From Clostridium_AM sp900759715 (GTDB taxonomy: Bacteria; Bacillota; Clostridia; Clostridiales; Clostridiaceae): DNA of 64,000 bases. Both the position numbers and the translations under genes were made by a program. The notes beneath the pieces are model-generated. The model had not been told where the DNA came from. It ran no database searches and saw only the letters and a list, made by a program, of their open reading frames with translations. Where the stretch lies: positions 129,074 to 193,073 of the forward strand of contig CAAEXF010000132.1 in the NCBI GenBank assembly GCA_900759715.1, written 5' to 3'. Positions 35,272 through 45,387 of the stretch are shown here, piece after piece (positions within the stretch are counted from its first letter, which is position 1; every line of letters begins with the position of its first letter).

Positions 35272-35413
35272 ACACCGTAAAATTTAAGTTTGAACTGCAC
35301 CCTGTCTATCTTAAGGAGAGCATATCAGTTTGAATATAGATATCCAACTTCATTATTCAACATATCCCGGTGGATAAATCAAGCACTCATGTTGGATATC
35401 TATAATACGGTGT
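35272..35413. repeat. nested inverted repeat of 142 bp between convergent genes
   Basis: Outer arms ACACCGTA (35272-35279) and TACGGTGT (35406-35413) enclose a longer inner stem, ATAGATATCCAAC (35336-35348) with GTTGGATATCTAT (35391-35403). A run TGTCTATCTTAAGGAG inside resembles IS ends. It may be a MITE-like insertion or a structured transcript end. Confidence 0.5.
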
Positions 35414-35420
35414 CTTAAAA

Positions 35421-35810
35421 TTATTCAGTTATCTCTATTCTATTTCCATCAGGGTCTAAAATACAACTCTCATAATAACCATCTCCAGTATAACGAGGTT
35501 CCCCTACTACCTTGTAACCTGCATTTCTTAATGTGTCAGTGAGTTCATTTACCTTCTCAACACTACCTACAGAAATAGCAATATGAATTAAACCTATATA
35601 TTGATTAATAGTATCATTTAAATTGGGAGCAATTGCCGGCATCTGCATAAGTTCAAGTCTAGCACCGGATTCAAATTTAATAAAATATGATTCGAATTGT
35701 TTTTTTGTATTAGTATATTTATCTCCAGCAATACCATCAAAATAATCTACATAAAATTTTTTTAATTTTTCAATATCTTTGGTCCAAATAGCTATATGCT
35801 CGATTTTCAT
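35421..35810 (-). CDS. VOC-superfamily (glyoxalase-like) protein
   Basis: The 129-residue protein has the paired beta-alpha-beta-beta-beta units of the VOC fold. Metal ligands are His5 (IEHIAIW), Glu54 region (ARLELMQ), His76 region (LIHIAIS) and Glu near the end (GNRIEITE), the pattern of glyoxalase I and related lyases. The substrate is unknown. It starts after AAAGGATGTG. Confidence 0.85.
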   Translation of the reverse strand: MKIEHIAIWTKDIEKLKKFYVDYFDGIAGDKYTNTKKQFESYFIKFESGARLELMQMPAIAPNLNDTINQYIGLIHIAISVGSVEKVNELTDTLRNAGYKVVGEPRYTGDGYYESCILDPDGNRIEITE

Positions 35811-35855
35811 ATTAACACATCCTTTATCTTAAATTTCAAGGCATAATACAAATAA

Positions 35856-36068
35856 CTATCTTTTATCCCATTTTGGTAACATCAGTTCACTATGTCCACA
35901 GTTAGGACATTTAGCCATACGCTTGCCCATTGAGTGAAATGTAAAAATATATTTTAAAACACTTACTTTAAAATTCGCACCACATTTAGAGCAGATAAAA
36001 TGGGTTTTCAATGCTCTAAATACAGCAAATATCAAGACTATAGCGATAATTATCAATCCGCTTCTCAT
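35856..36068 (-). CDS. small membrane-anchored zinc-ribbon protein, 70 residues
   Basis: One N-terminal membrane helix (LIIIAIVLIFAVF) is followed by two CxxC pairs (CSKC and CPNC) about 30 residues apart, forming a zinc ribbon on the cytoplasmic side. It begins from an ATG after AAGGAGTG. No function is known. Confidence 0.75.
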   Translation of the reverse strand: MRSGLIIIAIVLIFAVFRALKTHFICSKCGANFKVSVLKYIFTFHSMGKRMAKCPNCGHSELMLPKWDKR

Positions 36069-36262
36069 ATGTTTTCACTCCTTTTAACCTTATCAACTAA
36101 ACACTGGTTATATTATATAATAATTATGCAATTCTTCAAGAACTCATAATCTTACCAATGCAATGATGAAAAGGATTCATAAGAAAATTGTTCATTAAGC
36201 TTTTATTCTTCCTATTGTATTTTCAATACCTTATACAATAATATCATAACTACAAATTATGC

Positions 36263-36781
36263 TTATTTTGATTTATGATACCAAGTAATTGATTTTCTTT
36301 CCAACTCCTTTACAAATGAATCCTTACCTGAACAATATGCTTCAATATCTAATGGATATCTATTTGCAAGTTCCTGCTTCAGTTCTCCATACTCATTTGC
36401 GTCTTTGGGATGAGTTCTTAAATAATCTCTAACAGCAAGATGTCTTTTAATATTAGAAAGATCACTTACCTCAAATATATGTATGTGATGTGTTCTATTC
36501 TCTAAACCTTTTCTAAAATATCGTCTGCCTACAATTCCATATTCCCCCATAGGTTCATATCCTAATTTTTCAAATTCATAATTATGTTTGTCTACTTTTT
36601 CAATATCATGAACAATTGGCATAATATCAATGATTGGTTTAGCTTTTAAATTTTCCACTGAGGTACTTCCTATATGATGAATTTCTATTAATTCATCTCC
36701 AAGTATTTCTTTTATCTTCTTCGCTTCTTTATTATACATTGAAGACCACTCTTGATTATACTCAACAACAACTACTTTCAT
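36263..36781 (-). CDS. GrpB-family protein
   Basis: This 172-residue protein is a UPF0157/GrpB-family member of the nucleotidyltransferase superfamily: the signature EIHHIGSTSVENLKAKPIID near residue 33 contains the GS motif and catalytic-type aspartate. Its biological role is unknown. It starts from an ATG after AGAAGAGGG and stands alone. Confidence 0.88.
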   Translation of the reverse strand: MKVVVVEYNQEWSSMYNKEAKKIKEILGDELIEIHHIGSTSVENLKAKPIIDIMPIVHDIEKVDKHNYEFEKLGYEPMGEYGIVGRRYFRKGLENRTHHIHIFEVSDLSNIKRHLAVRDYLRTHPKDANEYGELKQELANRYPLDIEAYCSGKDSFVKELERKSITWYHKSK

Positions 36782-37101
36782 AATTTATTCCCTCTTCTAA
36801 TATAAATTGCCTTTACTCCACATTATACACAAATAAAAGCAATCTTCACACAAAAACTATCATTTAAAGTCTTCTTTTGGTGCAGAATACATATTACTGC
36901 CTTCAAAGCCTTATATTTGTAAATTATGGAAGCAGGAATAGAACAGAAGATAAAGTAAAAGCTATATGTAAAAGTTATGAATAGCAGAATTCTACTCCTT
37001 CAAATAATCAAAGATTCGGTATGTATAGTGGCAGAAACTCTGTTTAACTATATAATTTGAAATAAAATTCAAGGAATTGTTAAAGAAAGGATTGTATTAA
37101 T
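36782..37101. other. leader region of galU
   Basis: These 320 bases separate the divergent grpB-like gene and galU. I see only short broken frames, an AT-rich TATATAATTTG near 37051 that may be the galU -10 region, and no strong hairpin or riboswitch. Confidence 0.4.
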
Positions 37102-38055
37102 ATGAGCATAAAAAAAGCAATAATTCCTGCAGCAGGTTTAGGTACAAGATTTTTACCAGCTACAAAATCTCAACCTAAAGAAATGCTGCCAATAGTTGAC
37201 AAACCTACTATTCAATATATAGTTGAGGAAGCTGTAGCTTCCGGCATTAAAGAGGTTTTAATAATTACAGGTAGAAATAAAAGGTCTATAGAAGATCATT
37301 TTGACAAATCTGTTGAACTGGAAGCTGAGCTTGAAAGTAGTAATAAAGGAGAATTACTTGAATTAGTACAAAACATATCTAATATGGTTGACATTTATTA
37401 TATAAGACAAAAAGAACCTAGAGGACTGGGGCATGCTATAAGCCGCGCTAAAAGCTTTGTAGAAAATGAAGCTTTTGCTGTCATGCTAGGCGATGATATA
37501 GTTGATAGTAAAGTCCCTTGTTTGAAACAGTTAATAGATTGCTATGACAAATATAAGACTTCTATTTTAGGGGTGCAGCCAGTTCTTAAAACAGAAATAT
37601 TCAAATACGGTATTGTAAAAGGTATAGGCGTTGAAGATAGAGTCTATAAGGTTAACAATATGGTGGAAAAACCAAAAATTGAGGTAGCACCATCAAACAT
37701 TGCTATTCTGGGAAGGTATATAATAACTCCTAGTATATTTGAAGTGCTTGAGAAAACTAAGCCAGGCAAAGGTGGCGAGATACAACTTACTGATGCATTA
37801 AATCAATTAGCGAAACAAGAGGCTGTGTATGCTTATTACTTTGAGGGAAAAAGATATGATGTTGGCGATAAACTTGGATTTTTACAAGCTAATATAGAAT
37901 ATGCCTTGAAACGTGATGATTTAAAAAAAGATCTAACGTCATATCTTTTTAGTGTTAAATACAGAGAAAATTTTAAAATAAAAGAAGAACTTTATTATAA
38001 AGAGAATTTAGCATCAAGAGAGTCAGTTGGAGTCAATAATTTAATTTTCAAATAA
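37102..38055 (+). CDS. galU: UTP-glucose-1-phosphate uridylyltransferase
   Basis: GalU makes UDP-glucose from UTP and glucose 1-phosphate, a precursor for glycolipid anchors, teichoic acids and exopolysaccharide. The 317-residue protein shows the nucleotide-binding motif PAAGLGTRFLPATKSQPKEM at residues 8-27 and the sugar-binding region VEKP near 192. It is followed 54 bases later by a class A PBP and then an LTA-synthase-like gene, so it seems to serve envelope synthesis. Confidence 0.94.
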   Translation: MSIKKAIIPAAGLGTRFLPATKSQPKEMLPIVDKPTIQYIVEEAVASGIKEVLIITGRNKRSIEDHFDKSVELEAELESSNKGELLELVQNISNMVDIYYIRQKEPRGLGHAISRAKSFVENEAFAVMLGDDIVDSKVPCLKQLIDCYDKYKTSILGVQPVLKTEIFKYGIVKGIGVEDRVYKVNNMVEKPKIEVAPSNIAILGRYIITPSIFEVLEKTKPGKGGEIQLTDALNQLAKQEAVYAYYFEGKRYDVGDKLGFLQANIEYALKRDDLKKDLTSYLFSVKYRENFKIKEELYYKENLASRESVGVNNLIFK

Positions 38056-38109
38056 TATTGCATCTATAAAATAAAAAACATACACATAGTTTATAAGGAA
38101 GTGATTTAA

Positions 38110-40074
38110 TTGGCAAAAAAACACAAAAGTAAAAGACCTCATAAAGTTAGAAAACAGATACTACTTGGGTTTTTCTCTGTAATTCTAGTAGTTATAGTTT
38201 TCTTTTGTGTTAAGTATTTGCCTATAACAATATCACTTTATAAGGATGCAACAAAGAAGGTAAATTCTATATCCTATAATACTTTTCATGGGAATCAAAC
38301 AACTTATTTATATGATTCAAATAATAATATAATAAATAATTTATACGGTTCAAGGAACTCCCTATATTTAACATATTCTAATATACCTCAAGCGGTGAAA
38401 AATGCTTTTGTATCCATAGAAGATAAAGGTTTTTTTAAACATGGTGCTTTAAGTATAAAAGCAAATCTCAGGGTCTTGTATTCTATTATAAAAAATAACG
38501 GAAAAATTACACAGGGTGGAAGTACAATTACACAGCAACTAGCAAGAAATGTGTTTTTAAATTTTGACAAAACTTATAAAAGAAAAGTAGAAGAAATATT
38601 TATTGCTATAAAATTAGATCAAAAATATACTAAAGAACAAATCTTAGAATTTTATATTAATAATATTAATTTTGCTAATAATACTTACGGAATTGAAGCA
38701 GCATCAAGAAGATATTTTAACAAAAGTTGTAATAAACTTGATTTATCTGAGATATGTTTTTTAGCTGCAATACCTAATGATCCTACTTACTATGACCCTA
38801 TAAAAAATGCAAATGCTACATTAAAACGTAGAGATCTTATTTTATCATCAATGAAACAAAATAATTATATTACAGATGATCAGTACAATAAAGCAATTAA
38901 CTATAAAATTGTATTAAATCCAGAAAAATACACCGGAAATGTGTGGGTTGAGTCCTATGCTCTCGATAATGCTGCAAAAGTACTCATGAAACTAAAGGGA
39001 TTCCAATTTAAAAGTACCTTTGATACAGAGCAAGATAGAACTAACTATTATAACGACTATTCTAATGTATATAATGGGTGCATAAATGATATTCGTAAGG
39101 ATGGATATAAAATTTATACTTCTATAGATATGAATAAACAGCAGCTCTTACAAAGTTCCGTAGATAATGGATTATTAGATTTTACAGACCAAAATAACGG
39201 AATATATGCATTACAGGGTTCAGCTGTTTCAATAGATAATAACACTGGTTGTGTTATAGCAATAGTAGGCGGTAGAACTAGTCCTCAGAAGGATTATTTA
39301 AATAGAGCATTTCAATCCTTTAGACAGCCTGGTTCATCTTTTAAACCTTTGACAGTGTACACTCCTGCCTTTCAAAAAGGATATACTGATACAACTATTA
39401 TAAATGACCATTATATAGAGGGAGGTCCTCATAATGATGGTGATGTTTATATGGGGGATATCGATATAAGAACAGCCGTACAAATGTCATTAAATAGTGT
39501 TGCATACCAAGTTTTTAATGACATAACTCCTGATTATGGTTTATCCTTTGTGAAAAGTATGAATTTTAGCAAAATTTCTAAGAGTGATTATATCCCAGCT
39601 GCTGCATTAGGTGGTTTAACCTATGGAGTAACGTCTACTGAAATGGCCTCCGGTTACTCAACTCTTGCAAGAGGCGGAGAATTTATTGATCCTACATGTA
39701 TACATAGTATTATAGATAGCCAAGGAAAAACTATTTATGAAAATAAAATGGAAAAAAGAAGAATATATACAGCTGATGCAAGTTATTTAATGACGGATAT
39801 TTTAAAAGGTACTTTAGGAAATACTTGGGGTACTGCATATAATGTGAGACTTGATGGTATTACGAGCGCTGCTAAGACCGGTACAACAAATGAGCAAAAG
39901 GATGGCTGGCTATGTGGCTATTCTGCTTACTATACTACGGTAGTCTGGGTTGGATATGATATGCCAAAGCATGTTGATAACTTATATGGTGGAACATATC
40001 CAGGTACAATATGGCATAATTATATGCAGAAGGTACACACAGGATTGCAAGATAAGGATTTTAGCACACCCTAA
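38110..40074 (+). CDS. class A penicillin-binding protein (PBP1A type)
   Basis: This 654-residue bifunctional peptidoglycan synthase has an N-terminal membrane anchor (about 17-40), a glycosyltransferase 51 domain (about 70-245, catalytic Glu in SIEDKGFFKHG, and GGSTITQQLARN) and a transpeptidase domain (about 375-640). The penicillin-binding motifs are SSFK (SxxK), SLN (SxN) and KTGT. It starts from a TTG after AAGGAAGTGA. It acts outside the membrane, polymerising and cross-linking glycan strands. Confidence 0.93.
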   Translation: MAKKHKSKRPHKVRKQILLGFFSVILVVIVFFCVKYLPITISLYKDATKKVNSISYNTFHGNQTTYLYDSNNNIINNLYGSRNSLYLTYSNIPQAVKNAFVSIEDKGFFKHGALSIKANLRVLYSIIKNNGKITQGGSTITQQLARNVFLNFDKTYKRKVEEIFIAIKLDQKYTKEQILEFYINNINFANNTYGIEAASRRYFNKSCNKLDLSEICFLAAIPNDPTYYDPIKNANATLKRRDLILSSMKQNNYITDDQYNKAINYKIVLNPEKYTGNVWVESYALDNAAKVLMKLKGFQFKSTFDTEQDRTNYYNDYSNVYNGCINDIRKDGYKIYTSIDMNKQQLLQSSVDNGLLDFTDQNNGIYALQGSAVSIDNNTGCVIAIVGGRTSPQKDYLNRAFQSFRQPGSSFKPLTVYTPAFQKGYTDTTIINDHYIEGGPHNDGDVYMGDIDIRTAVQMSLNSVAYQVFNDITPDYGLSFVKSMNFSKISKSDYIPAAALGGLTYGVTSTEMASGYSTLARGGEFIDPTCIHSIIDSQGKTIYENKMEKRRIYTADASYLMTDILKGTLGNTWGTAYNVRLDGITSAAKTGTTNEQKDGWLCGYSAYYTTVVWVGYDMPKHVDNLYGGTYPGTIWHNYMQKVHTGLQDKDFSTP

Positions 40075-40189
40075 GTTTACTAAAGAAAATGGAATAAAGA
40101 ATTATTATTCCATCAATTACCGGGATATAACAGATGAAGTTAGAAAATGCTATGGTTAAATAAGATAGACATATAACAAGAGCAGGAGT

Positions 40190-42061
40190 GTGAACTTAAA
40201 AAATATGAAAAATAGAGTGAAATCAATCTTTTTTAACAACGCAGATATAATTATATTTTTTATAATAATCATGATAAAAATTTTTCATTATGCTAGAGTT
40301 ATATCCCCCTATAAACTTGAAAATACCTTAAAAATCGCTATAATAGCTTCAATATTACCTATTGTTTCGATCGCTTTTATTTTAACCAAAAGAAGATTAA
40401 CTTTTTTATATATTGTTGATCTAATATTAAGTTTATTATTAGTAGCAGACATGATTTATTATAAATATTATAAAGATATAATATCCATAAGAGTAATAAG
40501 TAATAGCGTTTTACTTTCGGGAGTTTCATCAAGTATAAAGCAATTGGTTGTACTTTCTGATTTCATTTATTTAATAGACCTAATAATATTACTTCCATTT
40601 ATAACTTTTGCAAAAAGAATGAAAATAAAATACTACATCACTAATGTTAGAATGGGTTTATTTGCATTTATATTCTCTATAGGATTTATAGTAGATGGCT
40701 ATAGCATAAGCATGCTTAATAAACAGCAACCTTTACTATTAACAACTATGTCTAATAAGCTTTATATAGCTAACGCATTGGGTGTGTTAAATTATCATAT
40801 GTTAGATTTATATGATTTTAGTTCCAGTAGCATAAAAAATAAAAATATCACCACTCAAAGAATCAATGAAATAAAATCTTTTTTTAATAATAAACCAATA
40901 AAAATCTCAGGGAATCTAAGCGGAGAAGGCGTAGGAAAAAATTTAATTGTTATCCAAGTAGAAGCACTTCAACAATTTGTCATTAATTCTAAAATAAACG
41001 GAAATATAATAACCCCTAACTTAAATAAATGGATAGATAAAAGTCTTTACTTTGATAATTATTTTTATCAGGTAGCATCAGGTACTACTTCTGACGCAGA
41101 ATTTATGTCAATGAACTCATTATATCCAGCAGAGTCTGGAGCAGCTTACTATAGGTATGTAGGAGATACTTTAGAGTCATCACCTAAGCTATTTAATAAT
41201 AAAGGATATTATACAGCTGCATTGCATGGTTATGCTGAGGGATTTTGGAATAGAGAATCAATGTATAAAACAGAAGGTTTTAATAAATTCTATGGAGAAC
41301 ATAGTTATAATATAGACGAAACAGTAGGACTTGGACTTAGTGATAAGTCATTCTTAAATCAATCCTTTGAAAAACTTAAAACTTTCAAGCAGCCTTACTA
41401 TGCATTTCTAATAACCTTAAGTAGTCATTTCCCTTTTAATGACACTAAAGGTTACGGAAACTTCGATGTTGGAGAATACGAAAATACTTTGCTTGGAGAT
41501 TATCTGAAAGGAATACATTATACTGATGCCCAATTAGGAAATTTTTTAGATAAACTTGAACAAGAAGGAATTATGAAAAATTCAATTGTAGTAGTATATG
41601 GTGATCACTATGCTATACCTACTACTGATGTAGACCAATTATATAAGTTTGAAAATGTAAGTGTGCAGTCAGATTTGACCTGGTATAACTATCAAAAGGT
41701 TCCTATGTTTATACATTTTCCTAATGATAATCATAAAGGCATAAATCATACTTATTCCGGTCAGATGGATTTGTTACCAACCTTAGCTAATATGTTTAAT
41801 CTGCCCGTTAAATATGTATTTGGTAAAGACATTCTGAATACCAATACTCAATATGTTATTTTTAGAGAAGGTTCTTTTACTGATGGGAAGATTTTTTATA
41901 TATCATGGGCTAATACCTACTATGATATAGCAACTGGTAACTCCATTGCTGAAACCCCAGAACTTAAGAAGAAAAAGGAAGAAATATTAAATGACCTCAG
42001 TTACTCTGACGATGTTTTGAACCATAACTTGATTAAAAAATTTGAAGGTTCTACTAAATAA
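40190..42061 (+). CDS. lipoteichoic acid synthase-like sulfatase-fold phosphotransferase
   Basis: The 623-residue protein has about five N-terminal membrane segments (residues 15-205) and an extracellular alkaline phosphatase/sulfatase domain (about 250-600). The catalytic threonine lies in ASGTTSDAEFMSMNSLYP near residue 300, and metal ligands in VVYGDHYAIP near 470. LtaS-type enzymes move glycerol phosphate from phosphatidylglycerol onto a growing chain. The start is unclear: a GTG at 40190 lies only one base after AGGAG and the next ATG, 40205, lies 16 bases after. Together with galU and a glycolipid-type glycosyltransferase nearby it fits a teichoic-acid-like pathway. Confidence 0.9.
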   Translation: MNLKNMKNRVKSIFFNNADIIIFFIIIMIKIFHYARVISPYKLENTLKIAIIASILPIVSIAFILTKRRLTFLYIVDLILSLLLVADMIYYKYYKDIISIRVISNSVLLSGVSSSIKQLVVLSDFIYLIDLIILLPFITFAKRMKIKYYITNVRMGLFAFIFSIGFIVDGYSISMLNKQQPLLLTTMSNKLYIANALGVLNYHMLDLYDFSSSSIKNKNITTQRINEIKSFFNNKPIKISGNLSGEGVGKNLIVIQVEALQQFVINSKINGNIITPNLNKWIDKSLYFDNYFYQVASGTTSDAEFMSMNSLYPAESGAAYYRYVGDTLESSPKLFNNKGYYTAALHGYAEGFWNRESMYKTEGFNKFYGEHSYNIDETVGLGLSDKSFLNQSFEKLKTFKQPYYAFLITLSSHFPFNDTKGYGNFDVGEYENTLLGDYLKGIHYTDAQLGNFLDKLEQEGIMKNSIVVVYGDHYAIPTTDVDQLYKFENVSVQSDLTWYNYQKVPMFIHFPNDNHKGINHTYSGQMDLLPTLANMFNLPVKYVFGKDILNTNTQYVIFREGSFTDGKIFYISWANTYYDIATGNSIAETPELKKKKEEILNDLSYSDDVLNHNLIKKFEGSTK

Positions 42062-42087
42062 ATACAAATAATTATTTACTCTAAAAT

Positions 42088-42121
42088 AAACGGTACAGGG
42101 AGCAATCACTGTACCGTTTTT
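42088..42121 (+). terminator. terminator of the galU-PBP-ltaS run
   Basis: AAACGGTACAG and CTGTACCGTTT form an 11-bp stem with a 10-base loop, followed by more T. Confidence 0.85.
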
Positions 42122-42277
42122 AAGTATCTAATTAAGGTTTTAAATTTAATCTAGTTTTAATAATATTTTAATTAATCTTTAAATATTGTTCGCTAATATA
42201 TGGTTTAAACAATAAATTTTTCACTTAGGTTCTTATTACATTTTAATAGACTTAAAGGTTTACCTCATTGAATTAAA

Positions 42278-43675
42278 TTAAGTTAACTTTGCCCGCTGAC
42301 GCAGCGTTGACTTAACTTCACTAATATCCTTAACATTGCTTTTCGCCATTTTTATATAAGCTAAGGCTGAAGGTATAAGAAATAATTGAAAGATTATCAG
42401 CGTAATCATATAGTTATTTGGTTCCCTCGTATACTTAGAAACAATAACAAGTAAATAACCAATACCAACGTTACCAAGAGTTCTTCCTAAGCTATTAGCA
42501 ATGTTGGCTACACTAAAGGCCGTTCCTCTGTGTTCCGGAAGGTTCACATCTGTTATCAGGGCAAGCCAGTTTGGTGTATTGGCTGATTGGGCCGCAGAAG
42601 CAAAAACCGATAAGACAAACATTACAGTCATCCATGGATTTATAACTATTTGCTTCAATATGCTTATTAGTATTAAATAAGAATTATTGCTATTAGTCAA
42701 TGATAGATTATGCATTGGAGTTATAAACATTGCTAAATAAAGTGGTGCAGTAATAAAAACAAAAAATGAAGTTAGTAAAGCTCTCCCTTTATAGGTTTTC
42801 CTTTGAAATACGTCTCCTAGATAACCAAAAAATGCTGAGGAAAGACCTCCTATTTGAAATAAAGCAAATAAATATCCTGCTACAACGATTGCTATCCGGG
42901 AACTGTATCCCTGATGTTGGATTTTTGATATATATAATGTTGGAAGCCAAATTAAGCTTCCAGTTGTAATATTCATAAAAAATCCTTGAAAAAACAATAG
43001 AATATTACTACGTTTTGAGGCTATTTCGGAAAAATGATTAAACTCGATATTGTAATTATATTCATATCCTTCTTTAACAAGTTCCTGCAATTCTGGCTCT
43101 GATTCTCCTAAAGTAGGTTCTTTTATAAAGAGATATAGAATAATCAAGAAAAAACCTATTATGCTTACAATTTCAAATGGTTTTTTCCAATTTGTAGCTG
43201 TAGCAATAAGTGAAGCCATTAATGCTCCTGCAATTCCGCCAAAGCCTTGAGACATTCCCCAGAGACTTAATAACATTCCGCGGTATTTATGTGGAATATA
43301 GTCAGTTAAAACACTAAATCCAATTGACGCAATGCATCCTAGCCCTATTCCAGTAAAAATTTGAAAAATAAAAAGCTGAACATAAGTACTGCTCCGTGAG
43401 GTCAAAAATACTGATATTGACCATAAGATAGTACCAATAATAATAAGCTTCTTACGATTAAATTTTCCTGAAAGGTAACCCCAGTAAACTGAAGAAATGG
43501 ATGTCACTAAAATGTTAACAGCTGAAACCATTCCAAGGGCAGATATATTAACATTTAAATCCTTTGCAATTGAAGAAAAAAGTGGTGGAAACAGTCCTAT
43601 AATAATGTTATCAAAAGCAGCTAAGGCTACAAAAACAAATATAGTATAGATCATTCTTATATTGAGAGTATTCAT
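42278..43675 (-). CDS. MFS transporter, 12 or more segments
   Basis: This 465-residue membrane protein is a major facilitator. The family loop GYLSGKFNRKKLIIIG between helices 2 and 3 is near residue 66, and the second-half counterpart GYLGDVFQRKTYKGRA near 285. A charged central loop follows helix 6. The substrate is not identifiable; the sequence looks like multidrug/anion-type facilitators. It starts after AAGGGAGATG and faces its neighbours convergently on the left. Confidence 0.85.
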   Translation of the reverse strand: MNTLNIRMIYTIFVFVALAAFDNIIIGLFPPLFSSIAKDLNVNISALGMVSAVNILVTSISSVYWGYLSGKFNRKKLIIIGTILWSISVFLTSRSSTYVQLFIFQIFTGIGLGCIASIGFSVLTDYIPHKYRGMLLSLWGMSQGFGGIAGALMASLIATATNWKKPFEIVSIIGFFLIILYLFIKEPTLGESEPELQELVKEGYEYNYNIEFNHFSEIASKRSNILLFFQGFFMNITTGSLIWLPTLYISKIQHQGYSSRIAIVVAGYLFALFQIGGLSSAFFGYLGDVFQRKTYKGRALLTSFFVFITAPLYLAMFITPMHNLSLTNSNNSYLILISILKQIVINPWMTVMFVLSVFASAAQSANTPNWLALITDVNLPEHRGTAFSVANIANSLGRTLGNVGIGYLLVIVSKYTREPNNYMITLIIFQLFLIPSALAYIKMAKSNVKDISEVKSTLRQRAKLT

Positions 43676-43931
43676 TAATCCTTACATCTCCCTTTAAAAT
43701 GATTTGCAATATATATAATAAAGTTTTATCTAAATGATATATTATTATAGCCTATTTCTACTAATATATCTATCTAACCTTATTAGTATAGATAAAAAAT
43801 AGTCTTTGGGGAAAAATAGTTTCAAAATACAATTCTTGTAATAGTTAATATAGGTAACGTATGTTCCTTAAAATAATTTTAGTTTTATTATAAAAGTATC
43901 AATTAATCTAACCAATGAAAGGAGTAGTATC

Positions 43932-45041
43932 ATGATTAAAAATATACTTATTATTTCATCTAATTTTACAGGGCATGGACATAAAAGTATAACGGAGTCT
44001 TTACGTGAAAAATTTGAAAAACATAGCGATATTAATGTTCATGTTGTAGATGGATTTTCTCTTGGAGGAACCACACTACTTAAAATAGGCAAATCATATG
44101 GACCAATAACTAGATCTTCCGAGAATTTATGGCAATTAATTTGGAATGTATCTTCCATTAGGCCAGCATTGGTTAACGAGTTCATTGAATTAATAATAAA
44201 AGATAATTTTTTACAGCTATTAAAAGACGTAAATCCTGACTTGATTTTATCTGTACATCCAAATTTTAATGGTTCCGTTATAAATATATTAGAAAATCAT
44301 AAAATTAAAATTCCATTTATTACTCTAATTGCAGATCTAGTAAGCATTTATCCACTATGGGCAGATCCTAGAGCTGCTTATATTATAAGTCCAACACAAG
44401 AAGCAAAAGATAAATGTGTGGAATATGGTGTTTCTGAAGAAAATATAAAAGTTTTAGGATTTCCTGTACGCTCAAAGTTTTATAGAGATATACAAGATAG
44501 CCAAGAACCTATTAACTATAATGCTGATATTCCTTTAAAATGCCTAATAATGAGTGGCGGAGAAGGCGTAGGCAATATGAGAAAGATAGCTGAGACTCTT
44601 CTTGATAACTTTAATTGTACCGTAGGCATTGTCGCAGGCCGAAACACAAGGTTAAGAAACAAATTAGAGCAATCATTAGTTGAAAGATACGGTGACAAGG
44701 TTAAGATTTACGGATTTATGGAAAATATACAGGATTTAATGCTATCCTCCGATATTGCATTTACAAGAGGAAGTCCAAATGTAATGATGGAAGCTATTGC
44801 ATGTAATTTACCCTTAGTAATAACAGGTGCTTTACCTGGGCAAGAAGAGGAAAATCCAGAATTTGCTGAAAAGTATAAACTTGGAGTAGTATGTGAAAAT
44901 ATTAAAAATATACAGGATACCATAAGCGATTTACTTGCAAATAACGCAGAAAAATTAAACCAAATTAGAAGCTCCCAGAGAAGCTATAGCAATCCTAATG
45001 TTGCAAAAAACATTGTGGATTTTATTTTAAGCTTAGATTAA
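43932..45041 (+). CDS. MGDG-synthase-type glycosyltransferase
   Basis: The 369-residue GT28-like protein opens with a MGDG synthase N-terminal domain (residues 1-170, SNFTGHGHKSITESL) and continues with a C-terminal sugar-nucleotide domain (about 200-365, ITRGSPNVMMEA-like region and TGALPGQEEENP). Such enzymes add sugars to diacylglycerol or, as MurG relatives, to lipid carriers. With galU and an LTA-synthase-like gene nearby, glucosyl-diacylglycerol anchor synthesis (UgtP-like) is the most natural guess. The first region resembles UgtP in length and motif order. Confidence 0.85.
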   Translation: MIKNILIISSNFTGHGHKSITESLREKFEKHSDINVHVVDGFSLGGTTLLKIGKSYGPITRSSENLWQLIWNVSSIRPALVNEFIELIIKDNFLQLLKDVNPDLILSVHPNFNGSVINILENHKIKIPFITLIADLVSIYPLWADPRAAYIISPTQEAKDKCVEYGVSEENIKVLGFPVRSKFYRDIQDSQEPINYNADIPLKCLIMSGGEGVGNMRKIAETLLDNFNCTVGIVAGRNTRLRNKLEQSLVERYGDKVKIYGFMENIQDLMLSSDIAFTRGSPNVMMEAIACNLPLVITGALPGQEEENPEFAEKYKLGVVCENIKNIQDTISDLLANNAEKLNQIRSSQRSYSNPNVAKNIVDFILSLD

Positions 45042-45052
45042 GTAGACTTATA

Positions 45053-45100
45053 AAAAGCGGTACTTGAATATCGCATTGATAATTTCAAAATACCGCTTTA
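45053..45100. terminator. bidirectional terminator
   Basis: AAAGCGGTA and TACCGCTTT, with an inner TTGAA/TTCAA pair, form a stem between the convergent glycosyltransferase and CD3324 genes. Confidence 0.7.
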
Positions 45101-45111
45101 TCTCTTTAATT

Positions 45112-45387
45112 TTATATCTTCTTTTTTTCTTCTCTAATTATTCTTCTAATAGTCTGCTCAGTAAGATAATACTTCTCAGCTAGTATTTTAATAGAACTCC
45201 CTTTTTTATAGCTATTAAAAATCTCTACATTTCTGTCTTTTAATTCATTCTTTATGCCGCTATTTTCTCCCCAAGCCTTCCTATTTTCACATTTTCTCGG
45301 TATATATAAATAACCACCATCTATATATTGCTGAATTAATTCAACCACATCTTCTGGTAATATATTTTGTGCTTTTTCATATTTCAT
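45112..45387 (-). CDS. CD3324-family helix-turn-helix protein
   Basis: The 91-residue protein matches the CD3324 family of clostridia: LPEDVVELIQQYIDGGYLYI, then GENSGIK, and a C-terminal helix-turn-helix (IKILAEKYYLTEQTIRRII) like Mor/C-type activators. It is probably a small DNA-binding protein of unknown target. It starts after GGAGCAAGG. Confidence 0.85.
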   Translation of the reverse strand: MKYEKAQNILPEDVVELIQQYIDGGYLYIPRKCENRKAWGENSGIKNELKDRNVEIFNSYKKGSSIKILAEKYYLTEQTIRRIIREEKKKI

